Shown one piece after another: positions 18,547 through 27,494 of a DNA stretch of 64,000 bases; within the stretch, counting starts at the first letter, position 1; each line of letters begins with the position of its first letter. Under the pieces are notes generated by a model. That model had not been told where the DNA came from, did no database searches, and saw only the letters and a program-made list of their open reading frames with translations. Origin of the DNA: Zhengella mangrovi (GTDB lineage Bacteria > Pseudomonadota > Alphaproteobacteria > Rhizobiales > Rhizobiaceae). A program made the position numbers and the translations under genes. Where the stretch lies: positions 1 to 64,000 of the forward strand of contig NZ_PDVP01000010.1 of the NCBI RefSeq assembly GCF_002727065.1, in the 5' to 3' direction.

Positions 18547-19515
18547 TCAGCCCTTCTTCACCAGGCGGGCGCATTCCGGAACCGGCGACGTGACGGTGCC
18601 TTCATCGAAGAAGCGGACGAGGTTTTCCACCGTCAGGTCGCCCATGGCACGGCGCGTTTCCACCGTGGCGCTGCCGACGTGGGGCAGGAGCACGACGTTC
18701 TCCAGCGGGAACAGGGCTTCCGGCACGTGCGGTTCGTTCTCGAACACGTCCAGGCCGGCGGCGCCGAGGCGGCCATCGACCAGGGCATCGACCATTTCCT
18801 TCTCGTCGATCACCGTGCCGCGCGCGACATTGATCAGCGTGCCTTCGGGACCGAGCGCTTCGATGACCGCGCGGTTGACGAGCTTGCTCGTGGCCGCCCC
18901 GCCCGGCGTGATGACGACGAGGTAGTCGACCTCGCGGGCCATCTCGACGAGGTCGGGGCAATAGCGCCAGGAAACGTCCTTCGGGTTGCGGCTGTGGTAG
19001 GAAATCGCGCAGCCGAAGCCGGCTTCCAGCTTGCGGGCGATGGTCTCACCGATCCGCCCCAGGCCGAGGATCCCGACCTTCTTGCCCTCGATGGAACTTG
19101 TCAGCGGGGCGGCACCGAAGCCGCTCCACTTGCCGGCCCGGACATAGGCATCGTCACGCAGGACGCGGCGGGAGACCGCCAGCATCAGCAGGATGGCGGT
19201 GTTGGCCACGTCGTTGTTGAGCACGTTCGGCGTATGGGTGACGAGGATGCCCCGTTCGGCGGCCGCCTTCGCGTCGATGGCGTCATAGCCGACACCGAAG
19301 CAGGAGATGACCTTCAGGTTGGGCAGTTTCGCCATGATGTCCGGCTTCAGCCCGTCGTGGCCGTTGGTGGCGACGGCGACGATGGCCTCGCCGTTCTTCG
19401 CCAGGAAGGCGTCCCAGTCGGTCACCTCGCGGCCGGGATGAACCGTGAAGCGGTCCTCCAGGGCGGCAAGGGTGCGCGGCGTCGTGCCGCCGACGAGCAG
19501 GAGATCGGGTTTCAT
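18547..19515 (-). CDS. D-2-hydroxyacid dehydrogenase (glyoxylate/hydroxypyruvate reductase type)
   Basis: A 322-residue NAD(P)-dependent enzyme. The Rossmann motif GILGLGRIGETIA lies mid-protein; the catalytic set is arginine in INVARGTVIDE, glutamate in VFENEP and histidine in LLPHVGSAT. The SYHSRNPKD after the Rossmann strand, with serine-arginine rather than aspartate, suggests NADPH use. It likely interconverts glyoxylate or hydroxypyruvate and the D-hydroxyacid, in line with the FAD oxidase next to it. Confidence 0.85.
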   Translation of the reverse strand: MKPDLLLVGGTTPRTLAALEDRFTVHPGREVTDWDAFLAKNGEAIVAVATNGHDGLKPDIMAKLPNLKVISCFGVGYDAIDAKAAAERGILVTHTPNVLNNDVANTAILLMLAVSRRVLRDDAYVRAGKWSGFGAAPLTSSIEGKKVGILGLGRIGETIARKLEAGFGCAISYHSRNPKDVSWRYCPDLVEMAREVDYLVVITPGGAATSKLVNRAVIEALGPEGTLINVARGTVIDEKEMVDALVDGRLGAAGLDVFENEPHVPEALFPLENVVLLPHVGSATVETRRAMGDLTVENLVRFFDEGTVTSPVPECARLVKKG

Positions 19516-19552
19516 GTCGCAACAAGCCTTTCTGCGCTCTGGCGCGAAGCAA

Positions 19553-20299
19553 TCAGTAGGTCGCCCGGCCGCCGGAAATGTCGAAGACGCCGCCGGTGGT
19601 GAAGGAATTCTCGCGGCTGGCCATGAAGCAGATCATGGCGGCGATCTCGTCGACCTCGACAAAGCGCCCGCGCGGGATCTTGGACAGCATCATGTCGATG
19701 AACTCCGGCTTCATCTGGTCGAAGATGCGGGTGCGCGCCGCTGCGGGGGTGATGCAGTTCACCGCGATGTCCTGGCCCGCCAGTTCCTTGCCGAGCGACT
19801 TGGTGAGGCCGATCACGCCGGCCTTGGACGCCGAATAGGCGGCGCCGTTGGGGTTGCCCTCCTTGCCGGCGATCGAGGCCACGTTGACGATGCGGCCGTA
19901 GCCGTTGGCCTTCAGGTGGGGCACGACCGCCTTGTTGGTGAAGAAGGTACCGTTGAGGTTCAGGTTCATGATCCTGAGCCATTCCTCGACCGGATAGGTC
20001 TCGACCGGATCGTTGAGGCCCGCGATGCCGGCGGAATTGACCAGAATGGAGAGCTTGCCGAGGTCGGCGACCGTGGCCTCGGCCGCTGCCCGGCAGGCAG
20101 CGGCGTCGGTGATGTCGACGACCGCGACGGAGCAGGCCTCGCCGAGGCCGGCCTTCGCCTTTTCGAGCATGGCCGCGTCGATGTCCCAGAGGCGGACGCG
20201 GGCGCCGCCTTCAACCATGCGCCGTGCGGTCGCAAGGCCGATGCCCTGCGCCCCGCCGGTGATGACGGCGACCTCGCCGGAAAAGTCGTAAGCGTTCAT
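19553..20299 (-). CDS. SDR dehydrogenase of the aldonate cluster
   Basis: A 248-residue classical short-chain dehydrogenase: TGGAQGIG cofactor motif, WDIDAAML (aspartate selecting NAD), NSAGIAG, catalytic Ser in VNVASIAG, YSASK, and C-terminal SFTTGGVFDISGG. It starts two bases after the FAH-family hydrolase stop, so the two are tightly coupled. A 2-keto-3-deoxy-aldonate 4-dehydrogenase making the diketo acid cleaved by that hydrolase is the best context-based guess; the second SDR at 23035-23784 is the other candidate for the same step. Confidence 0.85.
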   Translation of the reverse strand: MNAYDFSGEVAVITGGAQGIGLATARRMVEGGARVRLWDIDAAMLEKAKAGLGEACSVAVVDITDAAACRAAAEATVADLGKLSILVNSAGIAGLNDPVETYPVEEWLRIMNLNLNGTFFTNKAVVPHLKANGYGRIVNVASIAGKEGNPNGAAYSASKAGVIGLTKSLGKELAGQDIAVNCITPAAARTRIFDQMKPEFIDMMLSKIPRGRFVEVDEIAAMICFMASRENSFTTGGVFDISGGRATY

Positions 20300-20301
20300 G
20301 A

Positions 20302-21150
20302 TCAGGCGTCCGCCTTCACGGTCTGGCGCTGGCTGCCCAGCTTGTCGATGCCCAGTTCCATGACGTCGCCCGCCTTGAGGTAGACCGGTGCGGGCTTGAT
20401 GCCCATGCCGACGCCGGGCGGGGTGCCGGTGGAGATGACGTCGCCCGGATGCAGCGTGAACAGCGTGGAGAGGTGGGCAATGACCTGGGCCACGGTGAAG
20501 ATCTGCGTGGACGTGTTGCCGTTCTGCATCCGCTTGCCGTTGACGTCGAGCCACATGGCGAGGTCCTGCGGGTCGCCGACCTCGTCGCGGGTGACGAGCC
20601 AGGGACCGGTCGGGCCGAAGGTGTCGCAGGACTTGCCCTTGGTCCACTGGCCGGTCAGCTGGGTCTGGAAGTGGCGCTCCGACACGTCGTTGATGACGCA
20701 ATATCCGGCGACGTAGTCCAGGGCCTCGGCTTCCGAGACATACTTGCAGGGCTTGCCGATGACGACGCCCAGTTCGACTTCCCAGTCGGTGTGGGTGGAG
20801 CCGCGCGGCATGACCACGTCGTCGTTCGGGCCGACGATGGCGGAGTTCGCCTTCATGAACAGGATCGGGTGGGCCGGAATATCGGCGCCGGTTTCCGCGG
20901 CATGGTCGGAATAGTTCAGGCCGATGCACATGAACTTGCCGATGTTGCCGACGCAGGGGCCGAAGCGCGGGTTGCCCTCGACCTTCGGCAGGGAGGCGGC
21001 ATCGAGGGCGGCGAGGCGCGCCAGGCTTTCGTCGGACAGGGCCGCACCGGCGATGTCATCGACATGGGCAGACAGGTCGCGCAGGGCACCGTCGGCATCG
21101 ATCAGGCCGGGCTTTTCCTCTCCGGGGTTTCCGTAACGTACGAGTTTCAT
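20302..21150 (-). CDS. FAH-family hydrolase, likely 2,4-diketo-3-deoxy-aldonate hydrolase
   Basis: A 282-residue fumarylacetoacetate-hydrolase-fold protein. Motifs FMCIGLNYSDHAAE, ILFMKANSAIVGP, the metal-site HTDWEVELGVVIGK and GDVISTGTPPGVGMG are those of the group with 2,4-didehydro-3-deoxy-L-rhamnonate hydrolase and ureidoglycolate-lyase-like proteins. In the route known for L-rhamnonate, L-fuconate and some pentonates it splits the diketo acid into pyruvate plus L-lactate or glycolate. Flanking dehydratase and SDR genes support this reading; the chain length of the substrate cannot be told. Confidence 0.85.
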   Translation of the reverse strand: MKLVRYGNPGEEKPGLIDADGALRDLSAHVDDIAGAALSDESLARLAALDAASLPKVEGNPRFGPCVGNIGKFMCIGLNYSDHAAETGADIPAHPILFMKANSAIVGPNDDVVMPRGSTHTDWEVELGVVIGKPCKYVSEAEALDYVAGYCVINDVSERHFQTQLTGQWTKGKSCDTFGPTGPWLVTRDEVGDPQDLAMWLDVNGKRMQNGNTSTQIFTVAQVIAHLSTLFTLHPGDVISTGTPPGVGMGIKPAPVYLKAGDVMELGIDKLGSQRQTVKADA

Positions 21151-21185
21151 GGATTCTTCCTTGTCGTGTGATCGGTATCGTGTGG

Positions 21186-22985
21186 TCAGTGGTTGTTGCG
21201 CGGCACGAAGCGGTTGCCAATGTCGCGGTAGGTGTCGGCGTCCTTCAGCGTCATGCCCTCGGAGAAGGGTTGCACCTTCTCGCGGAAATACTGCTGCCAG
21301 GGCGACTGGCTCTCGGGCATGGGATAGCCGCCCCTGTCCTCCAGCTCCTTGCGGCGGGCGGCCAGATCGTCATCGGAAACGAGCATGTCGGCGGTGCATT
21401 TCTTCAGGTCGATGCGCACCCGGTCGCCTGTCTTCAGCAGGGCCAGGCCGCCACCCGCGGCGGCCTCCGGCGAGGCATTGAGGATGGAGGGGGAGCCGGA
21501 CGTTCCGGACTGGCGGCCATCGCCGATGCAGGCCAGCGAGGAGATGCCCTTCTTGATGAGGTAGGACGGCGGGCGCATGTTCACCACTTCCGCACCGCCG
21601 GGATAGCCGATCGGTCCGGCGCCACGCATGAACAGGACGCAGTGCTCGTCGATGCCGAGCGCCGGGTCGTCGATGCGCTTGTGGAAGTCCTCCGGTCCGT
21701 CGAAGACCACGGCACGGCCCTCGAAGGCTTCCGGGTCGTCCGGGTTGGACAGGTAGCGCTGGCGGAATTCCTCGGAAATGACAGATGTCTTCATGATGGC
21801 GCTGTCGAACAGGTTGCCCTTGAGGTTGATGAAGCCCGCGTGGGTCTTCATCGGTTCGCCGATGGGCTTGATGACATCCGGGCTGACAATCTCGCGGCCG
21901 GCGCAGTTCTCGCCCATCGTCTTTCCGTTGACGGTCAGCGCGTCCGGGTGCGGCAGCAGGCCGGCCTTGAGCAGTTCGTTGACGACGGCCGGAACGCCGC
22001 CGGCGCGGTGGTAGTCCTCGCCGAGGTATTCGCCTGCCGGCTGGAGATTGACCAGGAGCGGGATCTCGTGACCGACCTTCTGCCAGTCGTCATTGTCGAG
22101 CGGGACGCCGAGATGGCGGGCGACGGCGTTCAGGTGGATGGGCGCATTGGTCGAGCCGCCGATGGCGGAGTTGACCACAATGGCGTTCTCGAAGGCCTCG
22201 CGGGTCATGACCTGCGACGGCTTGAGGTCCTCGTGGACCATGTCGACGATGCGGCGGCCGGTCTCGTAGGCCATCTGGCCGCGCTCGCGGTAGGGCGCGG
22301 GAATGGCGGCGGAGCCGGGAAGCTGCATGCCGAGCGCCTCGGCCAGCGAGTTCATGGTGGTGGCCGTGCCCATGGTGTTGCAATAGCCGACCGACGGGGC
22401 GGAGGACGCGACGAGCTCGGCAAAGCCCTCGTCGTCGATCAGGCCGGCGGCATGGAGTTCGCGCGCCTTCCAGACGATGGTGCCGGAGCCGGTGCGCTGG
22501 CCGCGGAAAAAGCCGTTGAGCATGGGGCCGACGGAGAAGGCGATGGCGGGAATGTTGACGGTGGCGGCCGCCATGAGCAGCGCCGGCGTGGTCTTGTCGC
22601 AGCCGATCGTCAGCACGACACCGTCGATGGGATAGCCGAAGAGCGATTCGACCAGCGACAGGTAGGCGAGATTGCGGTCGAGGCTGGCGGTCGGGCGCTT
22701 GCCGGTCTCCTGGATCGGGTGGACCGGGATTTCCATCACCGTGCCGCCGGCGGCAATGATGCCATCGCGCAGGCGCTTGGCCAGCTCGACATGGTGCCGG
22801 TTGCAGGGCGACAGGTCGGAACCGGTCTGGGCGATGCCGATGATCGGCTTGCTGCCCTTCAGTTCATCGAGCGTCAGGCCGTAATTGAGATAGCGTTCCA
22901 GGTAGAGCGCGGTCATCTCCGGGTCGTCCGGATTGTTGAACCACTGGCGGGAACGCAGGTCGGCGGGGTTTTTCTTCTTGGTCAT
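21186..22985 (-). CDS. IlvD/EDD-family sugar-acid dehydratase
   Basis: A 599-residue iron-sulfur dehydratase. The cluster cysteines sit in the usual places: [20 protein letters not shown] and [12 protein letters not shown], and the [17 protein letters not shown] stretch is that of aldonate dehydratases (D-xylonate, L-arabinonate, L-fuconate) rather than dihydroxyacid dehydratase of valine synthesis. It would make a 2-keto-3-deoxy aldonate. Length and motif order are complete. It lies between the FAH hydrolase and an SDR in the same direction; the specific aldonate is not resolved. Confidence 0.88.
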   Translation of the reverse strand: MTKKKNPADLRSRQWFNNPDDPEMTALYLERYLNYGLTLDELKGSKPIIGIAQTGSDLSPCNRHHVELAKRLRDGIIAAGGTVMEIPVHPIQETGKRPTASLDRNLAYLSLVESLFGYPIDGVVLTIGCDKTTPALLMAAATVNIPAIAFSVGPMLNGFFRGQRTGSGTIVWKARELHAAGLIDDEGFAELVASSAPSVGYCNTMGTATTMNSLAEALGMQLPGSAAIPAPYRERGQMAYETGRRIVDMVHEDLKPSQVMTREAFENAIVVNSAIGGSTNAPIHLNAVARHLGVPLDNDDWQKVGHEIPLLVNLQPAGEYLGEDYHRAGGVPAVVNELLKAGLLPHPDALTVNGKTMGENCAGREIVSPDVIKPIGEPMKTHAGFINLKGNLFDSAIMKTSVISEEFRQRYLSNPDDPEAFEGRAVVFDGPEDFHKRIDDPALGIDEHCVLFMRGAGPIGYPGGAEVVNMRPPSYLIKKGISSLACIGDGRQSGTSGSPSILNASPEAAAGGGLALLKTGDRVRIDLKKCTADMLVSDDDLAARRKELEDRGGYPMPESQSPWQQYFREKVQPFSEGMTLKDADTYRDIGNRFVPRNNH

Positions 22986-23034
22986 GGTTCGGAATCTCCG
23001 GTCGGGGGCAGTTCGGCGTGACGGATCGGACGGC

Positions 23035-23784
23035 TCAGATGGACCAGCCGCCGTCGATCACGCAGGCCTGCCCGGTGGTGAACGCACTTTCGTCCGAAGC
23101 CAGGTAGACGGCAAGGGCGGCAATCTCCTCCGGCCTGCCGATGCGTCCCATGGGCTGGCGGGCGATGAAGGCCTGCATGGCGGCCTCGTAGTCGCCGGTC
23201 GCGCGCAGGCGGTCGTGCAGCGAGGGGCTTTCCACCGTGCCGGGACAGATGGCGTTGCAGCGCACGCCCCTGGTGACAAAGTCCTGGGCAACCGACTTGG
23301 TCAGGCCGATCACGGCGGCCTTGCTGGTGCCGTAGATGAAGCGGTTCGGCGCAGCCGTCACGGACGAGGCGACGGAAGCGATGTTGACGATCGAACCGGA
23401 GCCGCGCTCCAGCATGGCCGGCAGGGCGGCGCGGATGGTGCGGTACATCGAGCGCACGTTGAGATCGAAGGCGAAATCCCATTCCTCGTCGGTGGAATCG
23501 AGGATGGTGCCGTGGTGGACGAAGCCGGCGCAGTTGAACAGGACGTCCGGGTTGGCGCGCCTGACGCCCTCGGCCACCGAGGCATCCGAACGGGCGTCGA
23601 GCACGAAGGTCTCGATGTTCGGATGGTTCATGCCCGCGAGTTCGGCCAGGGCCGCCTCGTTGATGTCGGTGGCGAAAACCTTCGCACCTTCTTCGGCCAT
23701 GGCGAGGGCGGTTGCCCGCCCGATTCCCTGTCCGGCGGCGGTCGCCAGCGCCGTCTTGCCTTCAAGCCTCAACCTGCTGCCCAT
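23035..23784 (-). CDS. SDR dehydrogenase, 2-keto-3-deoxy-L-fuconate dehydrogenase-like
   Basis: A 249-residue classical SDR with AAGQGIG cofactor loop, ATDIN (NAD-selecting aspartate), [21 protein letters not shown], catalytic YGTSK and the C-terminal [17 protein letters not shown]. The [10 protein letters not shown] loop and [15 protein letters not shown] stretch recall the DHRS6 and bacterial 2-keto-3-deoxy-L-fuconate dehydrogenase branch. ATG 23784 fits the family; the longer frame opens with TTG and adds non-conserved residues. It stands 49 bp before the dehydratase, a logical order for dehydratase-then-dehydrogenase chemistry. Confidence 0.82.
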   Translation of the reverse strand: MGSRLRLEGKTALATAAGQGIGRATALAMAEEGAKVFATDINEAALAELAGMNHPNIETFVLDARSDASVAEGVRRANPDVLFNCAGFVHHGTILDSTDEEWDFAFDLNVRSMYRTIRAALPAMLERGSGSIVNIASVASSVTAAPNRFIYGTSKAAVIGLTKSVAQDFVTRGVRCNAICPGTVESPSLHDRLRATGDYEAAMQAFIARQPMGRIGRPEEIAALAVYLASDESAFTTGQACVIDGGWSI

Positions 23785-23831
23785 GGTCTTGTCGTCCCTT
23801 TTCACGTGTTCAGATGCCGTCAAGGCCGCCT

Positions 23832-24836
23832 TCAGGCGGCCCGGCTCTCCAGATCGTCCTCGATGTAGATCCGGATGATGTCCTCGAAGCTGTCTTCCGC
23901 CCGGAAGCCAAGCGCAAGCGCCCGGGCCGGGTCGAAATCGCGCGGCCAGCCGGCCACGATCCGGCGGATCGTTTCGTCGGGCTGGCGGCGGATCAACGCC
24001 ACCGGCGCGTCGCCGGCGACGCGGCGCAGTGCCTCGATCTGCTCGGCCACCGTGCAGGAGACGCCCGGCATGTTCAAGCTCAGGCGGCCCTTCAGCGTCG
24101 CCGTGTCCAGCGAGGCGGCGTGGACGAGGAAGCCCGCAGCCGAGCGGGGCGAGGCGTGCCAGTGCCGCACGTCGTCGTCCACCGGCAGGATGGCCTCCTT
24201 GCCGTTCAGCGGCTCGCGGATGATGCCGGAAAAGAAGGAGGAAGCGGCGAGATTGGCCTTGCCGGGGCGCACGCAGACTGTCGGAAGCCGGATCGACAGG
24301 CCGTCGATGAAGCCCTTGCGGGCATAGTCGGCGACCAGCAGTTCGGTCATCGCCTTCTGCGCGCCGTAGGAGGTCTGCGGGGCGCAGAGGAAATCGTCGC
24401 CGATCTTGTCGGGGAAAGGCGCGCCGAAGACGGCGATGGAGGAGGTGAAGACGACACGCGGGCGATAGCTGCCGCCGCTCTTCGCGTGTTCGGTGTGCAG
24501 TGCCTCCAGCAGGTGCCAGGAGCCGCGGGCATTGATGTCCCAGCCCTTGTCGAAATTCTGCTCGGCATCGCCGGAGACGATGGCGGCGAGCAGGAAGACG
24601 AGATCGGGCCGTCGGGCGGCGAGGCGCGCGCTTTCGGCGGCGTCGGCAAAATTGCCGGTCTCGAGGGTCACCGGGAAAGCAGCCTCGACCGGGCGGGGGG
24701 CGACGATGTCATGCAGGGTCAGGCCGGCAATCGCGGCGCCGGGAAGACCGCCTGCGGCCAGAGCCCTGGCCAGCTTCTGGCCCACCATGCCGCCACCGCC
24801 GATGATCAGGATGTTCATGCCGCGCGCTCCGCTCAT
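23832..24836 (-). CDS. denD: D-erythronate dehydrogenase-like epimerase-family protein
   Basis: A 334-residue extended SDR with the N-terminal ILIIGGGGMVGQ Rossmann motif, LAAIVSGDAE, FTSSIAVFGAPFP, catalytic YGAQK and RLPTVCVRPGK. This matches the DenD group that oxidises D-erythronate at C2. ATG 24836 overlaps the preceding stop as ATGA, favouring this start over the ATG six codons on. The other erythronate enzymes (OtnK kinase, OtnC decarboxylase, OtnI isomerase) are not in the window, so another C4-C6 acid is possible. Confidence 0.75.
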   Translation of the reverse strand: MSGARGMNILIIGGGGMVGQKLARALAAGGLPGAAIAGLTLHDIVAPRPVEAAFPVTLETGNFADAAESARLAARRPDLVFLLAAIVSGDAEQNFDKGWDINARGSWHLLEALHTEHAKSGGSYRPRVVFTSSIAVFGAPFPDKIGDDFLCAPQTSYGAQKAMTELLVADYARKGFIDGLSIRLPTVCVRPGKANLAASSFFSGIIREPLNGKEAILPVDDDVRHWHASPRSAAGFLVHAASLDTATLKGRLSLNMPGVSCTVAEQIEALRRVAGDAPVALIRRQPDETIRRIVAGWPRDFDPARALALGFRAEDSFEDIIRIYIEDDLESRAA

Positions 24837-25717
24837 CGGGTGAGGCTGTTGATGTCGAGAAGTTCGAGGTAGATGCCGGAGTGGTCCTTCTCGCCGCCGT
24901 CGAGCGCCTCGATGAAACGCTTGAAACGCTCCTGCATCTGGGTGGTCAGCGGCAGGGTGAGACCGCAGCGGGCGGCTTCCTCCTGCACGTTGTCGAGATC
25001 CTTCAACTGGAACCGGGACGGCCCGCCGGGCGCGAAATTGCCGGTGGTCATGCGCTCGCCGTGCTGCTGAAGGATGACGGAATCGGCAAAGCCGCCCTTC
25101 AGCGCCTGGCGGATGGCGGCGGGGTCGGCGCCGCCTTTCTCGGCCAGCAGCATGGCCTCGGCGACAACGCCGATGGTGACGGCGACAATCGCCTGGTTGG
25201 CAAGCTTGGACAGTTGCCCGGCCCCGTGCGGGCCGACGCGCACCGGCCTGCCCATGGCCTCGAAGACCGGGCGGGCGGCATCGACGGCGGCTTCGTCGCC
25301 GCCTGCCATGATGGCGAGCGTCGCGGCCTCGGCACCCCTGGTGCCGCCGGAGACCGGCGCATCGACATGGCCAAGGCCCATGGCTTCCAGCCGGGCGGCA
25401 TGGTCGCGCGCCTGCGAAGGCTTGATGGAGCTCATGTCGAGGACGGTCGCTCCCTTCTTCATGGCCTCTGCGACGCCCTGGTCGAACAGCATGGAGCCGA
25501 CGGCGGTGCCGTCGGAGAGCATGAAGATCACGTAATCTGCATCGCCGACCGCTTCGGCCGGCGTCCCGGCGACGGTCGCCCCGGCCGGAACCAGCGCGTC
25601 GGCCTTAGCGCGGGTCCGGTTCCACGCGGTGACCGGGAAGCCGGCCTTCAGCAGGTTGGCGGCCATCGGGCCACCCATCAGGCCGGTTCCCAGGAATGCG
25701 ATCTTCGGCTTGGTCAT
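24833..25717 (-). CDS. Beta-hydroxyacid dehydrogenase (GarR/L-threonate dehydrogenase-like)
   Basis: A 294-residue NAD(P)-dependent enzyme: IAFLGTGLMGGPMA at the N terminus, DAPVSGGTRGAE substrate loop, and the catalytic lysine in GQLSKLANQAIV. Relatives include tartronate-semialdehyde reductase, L-threonate dehydrogenase and 3-hydroxyisobutyrate dehydrogenase. Coupling to the DenD-like gene (4-nt overlap) suggests a shared four-carbon or related acid pathway. A second member of the family is at 34863-35756. Confidence 0.85.
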   Translation of the reverse strand: MTKPKIAFLGTGLMGGPMAANLLKAGFPVTAWNRTRAKADALVPAGATVAGTPAEAVGDADYVIFMLSDGTAVGSMLFDQGVAEAMKKGATVLDMSSIKPSQARDHAARLEAMGLGHVDAPVSGGTRGAEAATLAIMAGGDEAAVDAARPVFEAMGRPVRVGPHGAGQLSKLANQAIVAVTIGVVAEAMLLAEKGGADPAAIRQALKGGFADSVILQQHGERMTTGNFAPGGPSRFQLKDLDNVQEEAARCGLTLPLTTQMQERFKRFIEALDGGEKDHSGIYLELLDINSLTR

Positions 25718-25744
25718 GGCGGATCCGTCTCTCGTTGCCGTTAG

Positions 25745-26509
25745 TCAGATCGAGGCGGTGATGCCGCCGTCGACGTAAAGCGTGTGGCCGTTGACGAAGG
25801 ACGAGCCCCTGCCGGCCAGGAAGACCGCGGCAGCCACCAGTTCCTCCACCTCGCCCCAGCGCCCGGCCGGAGTGCGTTTCTCCAGCCAGGCGGAGAAATC
25901 GGCATCCTCGTAGAGCGCCTTGTTCAGCGGCGTCCGGAAGTAGCCCGGCGCAATGGCGTTGACCTGGATGTTGTGCCGGGCCCAGTCGGTCGCCATGCCG
26001 CGGGTGAGATTGCGGATGGCGCCCTTGGTGGCGGTATAAGGCGCAATGCCCGGCCGCGCCAGTTCGCTCTGCACCGAGGCGATGTTGATGATCTTGCCGG
26101 CACGGCGGGCGATCATGCCACGGGCCACGGCCTTGCCGACGAGATAGGCGCTGGTCACGTTGGTGCGGAACAGTTCATCCCACTTCTCGTCCGGAAAATC
26201 CTCCAGCGGGGTGCGGAACTGCATGCCGGCATTGTTGACGAGGATGGTGATCGGGCCTGCCTGTTCGACGTCGGCAACGGCGGCGTTCACCGCGGCCGCG
26301 TCGGTGACATCGAAGGCGGCGACGGTCGCCTTGCCGCCGGCCTCGCGGATGGACGCGGCGGCCTCGCTTGCACGGTCCGGGTTGCGGCCGTTGACAACGA
26401 CGGCGGCACCGTGGGCGGCAAGCCCCCTGGCCAGTGCCAGGCCGATACCCATGCTGGAGCCCGTGACGAGGGCGGTCTGGCCTGTCAGGTCGAAGAGATC
26501 AGATGTCAT
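25745..26509 (-). CDS. SDR, gluconate 5-dehydrogenase-like
   Basis: A 254-residue SDR with TGSSMGIGLALA, NGRNPDR (arginine pair favouring NADP), NNAGMQFRTPLEDF, INIASVQSELAR, YTATKGAIRNLTRGM and the end FVNGHTLYVDGGI. NAGMQFRTPLEDFP and the PYTATKGA pattern are those of 5-keto-D-gluconate reductase / gluconate 5-dehydrogenase (IdnO, GNO). It is the first enzyme gene after the GntR regulator of the run. ATG 26509 follows the family start. Confidence 0.82.
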   Translation of the reverse strand: MTSDLFDLTGQTALVTGSSMGIGLALARGLAAHGAAVVVNGRNPDRASEAAASIREAGGKATVAAFDVTDAAAVNAAVADVEQAGPITILVNNAGMQFRTPLEDFPDEKWDELFRTNVTSAYLVGKAVARGMIARRAGKIINIASVQSELARPGIAPYTATKGAIRNLTRGMATDWARHNIQVNAIAPGYFRTPLNKALYEDADFSAWLEKRTPAGRWGEVEELVAAAVFLAGRGSSFVNGHTLYVDGGITASI

Positions 26510-26544
26510 GGCTGCCGGCCTCCCGTCCCGGCAAGGATGGCCGG

Positions 26545-27216
26545 TCAGGCGGTCTTCCGGTCCCGAAGATCGTCGCGGTAGGTTTGCAGGTGGGCGTTCA
26601 GGGCCGCATGGCAGGCGGCGACGTCGCGCCGGATCGCGGCGACGAGAATGGCCTCGTGCTCGGGGACCGTCGCCTCCCGGAAACCGGCTGATTCCAGCTC
26701 GGCAACCACCTGCTGGCGGAACTGCTCGTAGATGTTGCGATGGATGGCCCGGAGCGTATCGGAGGGACAGGCCGACAGCAGCGTGTCGTGAAACTCCCAG
26801 TCGATGCGCGTCCAGATGGGCACGAATTCGGTGATGTCGCCGGCGGCCCGCATCTTGGCCTCGATGTGGGCCAGCTTGTGGTGCGCGGCGTTGAGCCGGG
26901 CCTCCCACTCCAGGTCGCCATGCTTGATGGACAGGCGGGCGCCCTCGCATTCCAGGAGTATCCGCAGGTTCATCAGTTCGGTCAGGCGCTTTTCGGAGGC
27001 GACGGGAACATGGAACCCGCGCTGTTCCTCCTGGCTGACGAGATGTTCGTGGGCCAGTCGCAGCAGGACCTCCCGCATGGCGCTGGAACTGATGCCGTAT
27101 GACTCCTTGAGCACGTCGGGGCGCAGCTTTTCGCCGGCCTTGAACTCGCCGGCCATCAGGCGCGCCTTGATGGAGCGGTAGACGGCCTGGGCCGTCATCC
27201 CTTCTTCGCTCGCCAT
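26545..27216 (-). CDS. GntR-family (FCD) regulator of the aldonate operon
   Basis: A 223-residue repressor with a GntR winged helix (about residues 5-75; LKESYGISSSAMREVLLRLA) and an FCD domain (about 85-215; WEFHDTLLSA and PEHEAILVA metal-site regions). It heads the minus-strand run that ends with kdgK and is divergent from the second TRAP operon across a 278-bp AT-rich region, so it could control both. The likely operator is the inverted repeat at 27360-27375. Confidence 0.87.
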   Translation of the reverse strand: MASEEGMTAQAVYRSIKARLMAGEFKAGEKLRPDVLKESYGISSSAMREVLLRLAHEHLVSQEEQRGFHVPVASEKRLTELMNLRILLECEGARLSIKHGDLEWEARLNAAHHKLAHIEAKMRAAGDITEFVPIWTRIDWEFHDTLLSACPSDTLRAIHRNIYEQFRQQVVAELESAGFREATVPEHEAILVAAIRRDVAACHAALNAHLQTYRDDLRDRKTA

Positions 27217-27359
27217 GCCTCCTCCTCCCCAGGATGCCCGCTTTTTCTGCTCGTGCCGGGCTTCGCCGCACCGGAATCGGGCACAGCAGGACGCTGCACG
27301 GCGGCGCGGGCCATGATGGAACGCTACCCAATATTTTTGTGATCTGCAATGAATTTCAA

Positions 27360-27375
27360 AATTTCTGATGAAATT
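27360..27375. promoter_or_regulatory. Inverted-repeat operator candidate between gntR and the second TRAP operon
   Basis: AATTTC and GAAATT face each other across TGAT (AATTTCTGATGAAATT), with one more AATTTC half site 8 bp to the left (27352-27357). The site lies in an AT-rich island of a GC-rich genome within the 278-bp divergent region. Binding by the adjacent GntR protein is inference from position and symmetry. Confidence 0.5.
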
Positions 27376-27494
27376 GGAAAAAAGGGTTGTCGGTCCATCA
27401 TGGCAAATGTAATGTCGCTGACGCCGCGGGAGGTCGTGGCATTGAGTATGTCACGGTGCGACAATGTCGCGCCGGCCAATCGGGAGGACAATCC

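Noticed and set aside
17002-19602. Very long plus-strand frame (over 860 codons)
   Set aside because: Antisense shadow of three well-recognised minus-strand genes; high G+C keeps the opposite frame open.
21168-23021. Long plus-strand frame opposite the IlvD/EDD dehydratase
   Set aside because: Composition rich in D, H, V, R and G as in a shadow frame; the minus-strand enzyme is unmistakable.
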